Assembly: GCF_963576545.1 (NCBI RefSeq)
Contig: NC_083651.1
Coordinates: 7,361,886-7,425,885 of the forward strand
Source: Limanda limanda
Lineage: Eukaryota > Chordata > Actinopteri > Pleuronectiformes > Pleuronectidae
Length of the DNA: 64,000 nt
Direction of reading: 5' to 3'
A model generated the notes under the pieces. The model made no database searches. It was not told the DNA's origin and saw nothing but the letters and a program-made list of their open reading frames with translations. Within the stretch, counting starts at the first letter, position 1; the number at the start of each line of letters is the position of its first letter. A program made the position numbers and the translations under genes. This document shows positions 1 through 10,100 of the stretch, one piece after another.

Positions 1-264
1 TAGAGGGGGTCAGTCAGGGTCCCACGCTGCTACACAGGGTCCTGCAGGGTCTTTGAACCGCCCCTGAGAGGTTTCCTATTGGTCTGGAGGAGGTTGAGGT
101 GTCATCTGTCCCACGGGACCATGAACGCAGCACAGCGAACTTCTCCAGAGATTTTCGAACTTCACAGAAACTTTGTGGAGAAAAAGTTTCAGGAGTGCAG
201 AGGAGGGTTGTGTGTCAGTGGTTTGTTGTGTGTCAGTGGTTTGTTGTGAGTTGCGTGTCTCACC
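1..264 (+). promoter_or_regulatory. TRIM45: TRIM45 5' flank / 5' UTR
   Basis: This is the sequence upstream of the TRIM45 start codon and probably includes 5' UTR. A tandem duplication of an ~18-bp unit (core TGTCAGTGGTTTGTTGTG) lies at about 209-247, just before the ATG. No TATA box or clear initiator is visible. The transcription start cannot be placed, and the promoter may lie partly left of the window. Confidence 0.5.
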
Positions 265-707
265 ATGTCTGAGTGTGCGCAGACAGAGAACCAGGACCAG
301 TCTGAACATGGAGCAACCGGACAGTCGAGGAGTCCTCGGGCACTTTGCACCGTGTGTGATCGCTTGTTCCGGGACCCGAAGCTGCTGCCGTGTCTCCACA
401 CCTTCTGCTCGGACTGCATCGGGCAGCTGGAGCCGTTCTCCCGGTCCCTCGCCTCCCTCAGCCCGGAGCAGGAGCAGGACCGAGCCGCCGTCACCGTGCT
501 CTGCCCGGACTGTGACTCCGAGGTGGACCTGCCTCCCTCCGGACCCTCCGGGCTGAGCACCGACCACCTGGCGCTGGACGCCGTGTTCCTGGAGACTGTG
601 CTGTCGGACCGGCCGCTGAGCTGCGACCTGTGCGGGGAGGGAGGCTCCGAGAGCCGCTGCGAGGTCTGCTGCGTTAACCTGTGCGAGTTCTGCTGCCAGG
701 CCCACAG
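265..707 (+). CDS. TRIM45: TRIM45 coding exon 1 (RING and most of B-box 1)
   Basis: The exon encodes residues 1-148 (the last codon is split, phase 2). It carries the full C3HC4 RING and the first seven ligands of B-box 1, up to H147. The eighth ligand, H156, comes from exon 2. The donor is CAG|GTACTC at 708. The open frame continues without a stop to 924 because the following intron begins with copies of the exon end. The first copy is taken as the true exon end because its frame and length match the family. Confidence 0.93.
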
Positions 708-3700
708 GTACTCCGCTATTCTATTCTATAATAATATATCATATTCTATCATATTTTATTCTATAATATTCTGTTCTATTCTGTTCTGCTGCGTTAACCT
801 GTGCGAGTTCTGCTGCCAGGCCCACAGGTACTCCTCTATTCTATTCTATAATAATATATCATATTCTATCATATTTTATTCTATAATATTCTGTTCTATT
901 CTGTTCCTCTATTCTATTCTATAATAATATATCATATTCTATAATATTCTATAATATTTTATTCTATAATATTCTGTTCTATTCTATTCCTCTATTCTAT
1001 TCTATAATAATATATCATATTCTATAATATTTTATTTTATTCTATTCTGCTCTATTCTGTTCTGCTGTGTTAACCTGTGCGAGTTATGCTGCCAGGCCCA
1101 CAGGTACTCCTCTATGCTATAATAATATATCATATTCTATCATATTTTATTTTATTATATTATATTCTGTTCTGCTGTGTTAACCTGTGCGAGTTATGCT
1201 GCCAGGCCCACAGGTACTCCTCTATTCTATAATAATATATCATATTCTTTAATATTTTATTTTATTATATTCTGTTCTATTCTGTTCTGCTGCGTTAACC
1301 TGTGCGAGTTCTGCTGCCAGGCCCACAGGTACTCCTCTATTCTATTCTATAATAATATATCATATTCTATAATATTTTATTTTATTCTATTATATTCTGT
1401 TCTGCTGTGTTAACCTGTGTGGGTTATGCTGCCGGGCCCACGGGTACACTTCTATTATATTATATTCTATAATTATCTATTCTATTCTATTCCATTAAAT
1501 TATATTATACTCTACTCTACTCTACTCTACTCTACTCTACTCTACTCTACTCTACCCTACTCTGTTCTATTCCATTATGTTCTGTTCTATTCTACTGTGA
1601 GGTCTGCTGTGTTAACCTGTGTGAGTTCTGCTGCCAGGCCCACAGGTACTTTTCTACTCTATTCTATAATAATATATCATATTCTATAAAATCATATTCT
1701 ACTCTATTCTGTTCTGCTGCGTTAACCTGTGTAAGCTCTGCTGCCAGGCCCACAGGTACTCTCATTCTATTTTATAATAATCTATCATATTCTATAATAT
1801 TCTATACTATTCTGTTCTGTTGTGCTGTGTTAACCTGTGTGACTTCTGTGTCAAGTCCATGGGTACTCTTCTATTCTATTCTATAATAATCTATTAAATT
1901 ATATTCTACTCTACTCTATTCCATTCTGTTCTGTTGTATTCCACTGTGAGGTCTGCTGTGTTAACCTGTGTGAGTTCTGCTGCCAGGCCCACAGGTATTG
2001 TCTGTTCTAGTCTATTCCTTTGTATACTAATCTATTCTGTTCTATTCTATTCATTTTTACTTTTCTACAGTATTCTAATCTATATGAAACAGCACAAACA
2101 ACATTTGGTTCAAATGTAGCTCTGTATTTATTTTCCTCTCTAGTGGGCCTGTAGATTCTGTGTAACGTTCATTGTTTTCAGATACATCGGCAGATATGTA
2201 TATATTTTTCGCTGTATTTGATTTAATTATGGGTGCCGCCCCCTGGCCGGCACCCCTAGGCTCCTAGGGGTTTAATATTACTATTGCCCATACTTATTAT
2301 TTTTATTTCTTCTGCCAAAAAGTTTGGCACGCTTCTCCTCCTACAAATTTTGTCGCACATTCACGAGACCCACAAATAAACCTGCGGAATTACGTCGAAT
2401 CGTGTGCTAATATTCAAAATTTTAAATCGTCCCCCGGTTCGCACAAAAATCGCGATAACGCGACCAAAAACGATGAATGGGAGTCAAGCTCGCTCTACCG
2501 AAAGAGCGAGAGGCTGAAATTGAGTGCCGAAAGAGCCTTTTTTCGGCACTAAAACAGAGGTCCTGAGACATGATTTTTAGATATTTGAGGTGGTGAGAAT
2601 GTTTCCTTCGCAGTGATGTCACTCTCAAATCACTCGGACATGTGCTTATATGCGTGTCTGAAAATCGAGGAATGTTTCGCCGGAAAAATCTCTCATTGGA
2701 TCCCATGTTAAATTTGAAGATTTTTCTGGAAAGTTTAAAACTGTCTCATAAAACGTAAATTGCCCTCACGGCTTCATTTCTGAGCTCTCGCGAATAAAAA
2801 ATATATCTGGTTGTAGTGTCGACCCTTGTGACGCTCAGAATGTTTTCATTTTCCAGATAGGACTTATAGTTTTTGAGTAACAAGTATTTGTTTGAAGTCT
2901 GCGCTAGAGTGTGGAAAAAATCTCCCCTCATAGGATTCAATGTTAATTTTCGGAGGAGATTTATGAAAGCAGAACTACGTTTCTAAACTGCTAGAACGGC
3001 CTCATTTTCGGACTCTGATCAATAATATAGATATGTACTTGTTCGGCCAGACCTTGTGATTCTCACGGTGTTTTCATTTCACGGATAGGAGTTATAGATT
3101 TTGAATTAGAGTATTTTGTTCGGGACGTCATCCTGAAGCGCAATCTGTCACTCTCTGTCTGTCCCAGCTGCGTCAATCAGCGTGTTACACACGCAGAGGG
3201 AGGGGAGCACAGTGGGGATAGTGAGAATAGGGGAGAGTGAGATGTTTATATATACTATTTCACAAGTGTTGTTTACCAATATATTTGGAGTAGAGGTTAG
3301 AACTGAGGATCAGTGAGTCAAAGGTCATGGGTTCGAATCCCACTGAAGACAGAAGATTGACGTTTTTAATTTCTTTGCCTTTCAGAGGGGGAGTGGTGAA
3401 GTATTTTAGTAAACAACTGTCAATGATTTTTTAATACACATTCCTGTATTACTGAGAGCGCCCCCTGGTGGGAAGTGTGAAAATGCAGTTTGAGCAATCA
3501 ACCCCAAAATCAGGCCACATGATCAGAGTCAAGGCCTGAACAGATCTATGAGTGTGTATTTATTGACAGTGATAGCGCACCCTAGTGGACAGTGTGAAAA
3601 TGAAGTTTGAGCAATCAGTCCCAAATCGCACACACTTCATCAGATTCTTGACCTGAACAGATATATGAGTGTGTATTTATTGACAGTGATAGCCCCCCCT

Positions 3701-4445
3701 AGTGGTCAGTGTGAAAATTAAGTACTGCAAGCTAGACTAGTACGCAGTTGTAGACACAACACAGGGGGTCCCTGGACCTGAGAAAGGAAGATAAGGAGTT
3801 TAATGTGGCTATTAAATGTGACTAAAACTAGATTAAAATGTAATTTGTTTTCGTCGACTAAAACTAGACTAAAATGTAATTTGTTTTCGTCGACTAAAAC
3901 TAGACTAAAACTAAGAAGGATAAAAATGACTAAAACTAGACTAAAACTAATATGCATTTTCGTCAAAAGACTAAGACTAAGACTAAATCAAAAATAGCTG
4001 CCAAAATTAACACTGACCTGAATAGATATATGAGTGTGTAATTATTTATTTAAAGTGGTGCAGTGGGTAGAGCAGAGTGACAGTGACCCAAAGGTCAAGA
4101 GGTCAAGTCCCGATGAGGGCATTGCTTAGACATTAATTTTCTCTGTCTTTAAATAAACAACTGTCATCGATTTTGAAAAGGCAATGTGATTGGTTCTTCA
4201 TCAGATTCCTGTTTAAGTGTGTATGAAGTGAAAGTTTGAGCCATCGGTCCCAAATCGCACACACTTCATCAGGTTCCAGACCTGAACAGATCTATGAGTG
4301 TGTATGCAGTGTTAGTGATAGCGCCACCTACTGGAACAAGTCTCTCTCTCTCTTTTAAAGCAGCCAGTCAGTCTCTCTCTCTCTCTGGGTCTGTCTCTCT
4401 CTCTTAAAGCAGCAAGTCTGTCTCTCTCCCTCTCTCTAACAGGTA

Positions 4446-4538
<93 letters not shown>

Positions 4539-7126
4539 GATAGGAGAGACCCTCTCTCTGGATCTCTCTCTCTGGAACTCTCTCTGTATCTCTCTCTCTC
4601 TCTCTGTATCTCCTTCTCTCAAATTGACACATTCTCTTCCCCCAGAAAAAAAAAAAAAAAGTCACTTTCCGACCCGGCCGCAGAAGGCACCCATTCCAAA
4701 TTTCTCGGCAGGAGGAATTTGCTTCTAGTGTTTCCTAAGATGTTGTTATCAAACCCTAATGACAAAGAAACGTACTCCAGATTTGATATTTCAGAGTTTA
4801 ACCATAAACTTTTTCATAAAATAAATCTGCAGGCGGCAGAAGCGAACAGCGTCCCACTCTGTTCAGGGTCTGGACGAGCTGAAGTCTCGTGGTCGTCTCA
4901 GCCGTCCCGTCCTCTGCCCCCTCCACCCCGGCCAGGAGCTGCGGCTCTTCTGTCAGCCCTGCGACCTGCCTGTCTGCCTGGACTGTGCCGTCACGCTGCA
5001 TCGCGACCACCGCTGCTGTCCCACGCATGATGTCATCGATCGCCATGGAGACCGCATCCGAGAGCTGGTTGCCGGGCAACTGCGACCTCTCCTGGAGCGT
5101 CTGGAGGAGTCACTGCAGAAGGTGAACTTTCCCACTGAGAGTGTTTATCCCACAGTCAGTCTTCAAACCAACCTCTAGAGGTTCCTTTGATATTTTTTCT
5201 TCCTCTCCTACAGGTGGACGTTTCCCAGGAGGCTTTGCAGGCACGGGTGGATATGACAGCCAATGAGGTGAGGGCGTTTGCACGAGGCTACGCCAGTGCT
5301 GTGGAATCTCACTGCCTGTCTCTGCTGCATCGTCTGGAGGAGCTCCGTGTCCAACGCAGGTACCAGCCAAACACACAACATCTTAATATTGTCAAACACA
5401 TATTTGTACTTAACTAGATCTAAGTCGGCTCAGAATAAAACGTTTGTTTATCAAGCAAACACATAAACCGGGACTAAATTGAAGACTTTATCATAGGGTC
5501 TGACTCAAACTCTCAACAAGGAGTAAAAGTTCTCATTTGAGATAAACTTAAGCTGAACATTCACTGTGCGATTTTAGAAAGAACGTTTTTAAAGTCCTAC
5601 TCAAACTGTACGAGTCTATGATTAAAAACCAAAGCTCAGGATGTACGGGCTCACACTGTGTGATCTGATCATCAAAGGGACAGTTCACTGAGAAATGAAA
5701 ATTCACTCATTATCTACTCCCTCCTATGCCGGTGGTTTAATGTTTGAGTCCACAGAAAACTTTTGGAGTTTCAGGGGTAAATGTTGGTAACAGTGTTGCG
5801 GCTAAATCCAAAACAAATACAGTAAACAGAACCCCTTCTTCAAAAGTAAAAAAACACAACAAGCCTCCCTTCTGCTGATTTGGTGTCATCCAGGATTCCG
5901 TAAGCCCTGACATTCATATTCAAAAGAAAATATAACTCTGTTATCTCTTTGCTGAATCAATTCAGATTCACTGGAGAGTCGACAGATCAGGTCTGTGACA
6001 ACTGAAGAATTAGAGATGTGGTTGTTTATATTATTTCTGAGGTAAAATCATGAATTTACAAGATCAAGTTGAAAAGTAAGCTGTTGTGGATAAATCACAA
6101 AATAACGTGATCATGGTGCAAGTCACATTTTCCAGCCCAACATTAGTGATTCAATCAACTAATAAATGTTTTCAGAAACCTAATGCAACCAGAAAAGATA
6201 ATGAAAGAGTATAAAGACACCACCAGTTTGTTTTTCATACTGTGTTTGTTCGACAGGAACCAGCTCCACCTGCAGAGGGCTCAGCTGAAGCAGGCGCTGC
6301 TGGACGTCCGAGGCAGCGTGGAGTTTGCGGAGAGACTGCTGGGCTCCGGCTCTGACACTGAGATCCTGAGCGTCAAAGGAGTGACTCTGAGGAGACTGAC
6401 CAGTTTGGCGGAGAGCAGCTACGACCCGCACCCGGCAACCGTCGCCCCCGACGACGGCAGCAGCATCAGCTTCATGCCCGGGGAGCCGGCGGGGGAGGTG
6501 GAGGGCTACCCGGTGGTCGGGGTCATCAGCTCTAAGAAAGTGGACCTCAGCAAGTGCACCATTGAAGGGGAAGGTAAAACCCTGATGAGAATATGCAAAA
6601 TTCCCACATCTTACATTTTTACTTTGTAGTCTTCTACCAAACTTTTTAAATTACAAAGCTTTTGGCTGAAACTTAGACGAGGGGCCTTGTTGGGGGGGTT
6701 CTGACCACCATGTTGCAACAGTCTCCTGTACACAGCTGATAACAGGTATTTAAAGGGCTTCCCCTGTAAATCAGTAACGTTGAGGATCACAGTAATTAGA
6801 GATTCACGTCAGAAACAACTGGCTTAAATGTCAAAAGGAAAGGATCACCGGTCTTATTCTTAAAAATGTTGACCTGCTCTTTTTTGTTAGTCATCTAAGT
6901 ATTCAGGTTTTTGGGTGTGTGTGTGTTTGAGTTGTGGGGGGAGGAGTTGGAGAGTTGATGACTGACTCCACTGGAGCAGACATGGTAATCTTCCCGGGTG
7001 TTTTGGCTCAAAGACAGAAATTCCTTTGGGACTAAAGGAATGTTGAGGGGACTCAACAAGCCTGAAGGCCGAGCAGGGGGGATGTTTACACACAACAAAA
7101 CACATGAACACACGCACACACGCACG

Positions 7127-7183
<57 letters not shown>

Positions 7184-10100
7184 AGACAGAAGAGGAAGTA
7201 GATCCAGAAGTGATATTGCAAATGGCTGCTGGACTTTTTCAAGCCACATTAATTATTTCTGTTAAAGACTTCAGGGTTTTCAAAAGGAAGAAAAACACAC
7301 CTTTACCTTGAGTGAAGGTGAATTACAAAAGTTAAAGTGTTGTTCCAGTACCTATTTTTGGTAGAATAACTGTTTGTACATTCACCTCGGCCACACATTT
7401 GGTGCGATTCACTGCTTTATTCACACACTAAATTAAATATCTTTAATTGGACTAAATAAACAATTTAAAGACATGAACTTGTCCTGAAGGAGACTGTGGC
7501 GGCCATTTATTTATAATTCGATGGATAAAAGCAACAATTGAAATAATTCAAACATTATTAGAGATTAAGAAATGATTTACTACCAATGAAAGACAATGTA
7601 AAAAACAGTAAAATTGTCTCGTTGGATTCATGTATTCCTCTGTTAAAATAAGATAATCCTTTACTGCTCCTTCCAACAGCTACACACATAAGCACACACA
7701 CTTAAGACTTGAAACCGCAGCGTCACTGCATCTGCTGAAACATCTGTAGCTCCCGGTTTTCAAGCAAACTTTTACACCAGCTGCGTCTGGCTTCATTTCC
7801 GGGGGCGGATAAGGGTCAGATCTGTGCAGTATGTTGACTATCACAGAGCAGAAATCACAGAGGCTTACTGGCGATTATCCCCTGGCTGTGGGCTGAGAGG
7901 GTTTGAAGTGGTGGATTTGGACGACGAGGCCGAGGCTCACAGGTGAAATGTGGTTAGGGACAGCTGGCTCTGTAGTGGCGACAGCTGCTGGCTGCTCGGC
8001 TCAGGAAGCACACAGACATAGATTCACAGATAGTTCACACCCATTAGCAGCAGCGATGATGGTATACAGTATTTCTAACCGTAGCACATTAGCATTGGCA
8101 TATGGTCATAACTGCTGTGTTTGAATCCTGTATTTTAAATAACTGTTCAAAAGAATTCAACAGAAACAAATCTTCCATCATTGAGAAAGTCTTATGAAGA
8201 AACTATAAATACTGTTAAAACGAGCCAAACTTAGTTTAGTCAATCAAAGTATTTATTTAGGAGAGCAATAACCAGGTTACAGCAAAGCAATGGGCTTCCA
8301 GTACAATAGTTGTATCAGAGCGCCATGAACATCCGGCGCCTGTCTGTTTTATAGCAGTAGATCTTCGTTCCTCCTCCTCGGAAGTGCGTAGGCATAATCC
8401 ATCCTCCTGGCTTTTGGTATACGGAAGTGAACAGAGAGACACTCCCAATGACGTTATAGTTGCTTGGCATTCTGTTTACTTCAAGAAAGGCCTTCACTCA
8501 GCAGATGCCATGACGGCCAAAGGTGTTTACAATTGGAGAAAAGATTATAATGTTTTCTGCTTCATCAAAACAATCCTGACTGTAAACATTCGGATCCTCG
8601 AAACCAAAGCAATGAAACAGAATTAAGTCAACAAAGTCACTTTGTCCGACCTCCAGAATTTTATCAGACAGCTGTGAGACTGACCATCGTTGTGACGCAC
8701 ACACATTCCCAGCTAGTTTCAAGATTGAACATTCTGAGAATCAAAAGGTTATTGCTAATAATCTGTATGAAGGCCTAATATATAACTAAAAATACTTCTA
8801 TCTTTATTGGTTAAAAGTTCAGTCAGCAAAGGCTATAGTTAAAAATTTGAAATCCCAACAATACCGGCGTGCCTCTGCCAAACAGTGCTACTTACATTTG
8901 TTTTCCAGGTTCACTGTGACCTTTGAACTCTGCAATCCAATCAGTTCATCTTTAGGTCCAAGTGACGACTGGTCAAAATGTGAAGAAATTCCCTAAAGAC
9001 AAACTGGAGATATCATGTCCAAGAGGCCAAAAGGCAACCTTGACCTTTGACCACCCGAATCAAATCGGTTAATCTGTGAGTGGATATTTATACCAAATTT
9101 AAAGGATTTCTCTGAGGGCGCTTTAGAGATGTCACGTTCACAAGTATGGGACAGACGACCTCCATGCTGCCGACAGCCTCTTGTGCATGTTCATGTCTCA
9201 ATCAGTTAGATCTCTTACTTCCAGTTAAGTTTAATCCTTTTCATAACTTCAACTTTGAGGCAGTTTGGGTGAGATCCTACTGTTTTATTAAGATAACAGG
9301 TGCATGAATAAATGTGTAGAAGAGCGTGACAGCTGCCATGTTTTATCACCCCACCTCACCACTGCTGTCCCTGGTCGTAAATCCCTGCTGTCATGTAACT
9401 AACCTTCACAGACGAGGGGAGGTTATTATTTTGGGATTCAGACGTTCAGCAGTCACACAGTCAGGTGTTAAATACTGTCGGCCATGCTGTGCATTGTTTT
9501 TACTTTCTTGCTCAGCGGATCTGTGTGACCTCTCACCTTTGACCCCTCATGGGCGCAGGTCTGCAGCGGGGGGAGGAGGGCGAACAGGGCCGCTTCACCC
9601 TGGTGTGCCGAGACTCCGCCGGAGAGCAGTTGGCACGAGGTGGAGAACACGTGCTGGTCAGCGTCGTCCACAAGGAGAAGAAAAACTGGTGAGTGACGGG
9701 GACGTGTTAGCTTTGTTATAACTTTCAGGTATTAGAAAATTGATAAATAGGTAGAAACTATGTTTTTTTAGCTGTTTTTGAGATTTGTGTTTCTTTCAGC
9801 TCTGTGAAGACGACAGTGGTCGACAACAGCGACGGATCGTACAGCGTCTCGTTCACACATGAAGAGCCGGGAAGCTACTCAGTGTGGGTTTGTGTCAGAG
9901 CTCAACACGTCAAGGTAAAATATCAACCTAGCAAGTTTGTCAAAATAAAATATGAGAACACAGGGAATTAATCCATAGCCGTAAAACACTTGTTCTTGAT
10001 TACTTTGCATCTTGAAATAGTTTAATTTGAAACTCAGAACTGTTCATCATCCTGACAACGTGACAGCTGGTAATGGTTAAGCCCAAATAATATATCGCCC

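Larger units (their letters stand above)
6574..9558 (+). other. TRIM45 intron 4, mostly unique-looking sequence
   Basis: A 3-kb intron. It contains a (CA)n microsatellite (7131-7178 and flanking impure CA) and a dispersed repeat at 8905-9160. I see nothing recognisable in 7180-8900 despite several short open frames on both strands. Confidence 0.7.

Noticed and set aside
708..924. Open-frame continuation past TRIM45 exon 1
   Set aside because: Not annotated as coding by default. The first copy's donor gives the expected junction and length; the extension is kept only as a testable isoform.
3329..3343. Possible tRNA gene from the B-box GGGTTCGAATCCCAC
   Set aside because: No foldable acceptor or anticodon arms; fits a SINE head better.
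4312..4665. Minus-strand open frames rich in Arg-Glu repeats
   Set aside because: They translate the CT microsatellite and have no non-repeat domain.
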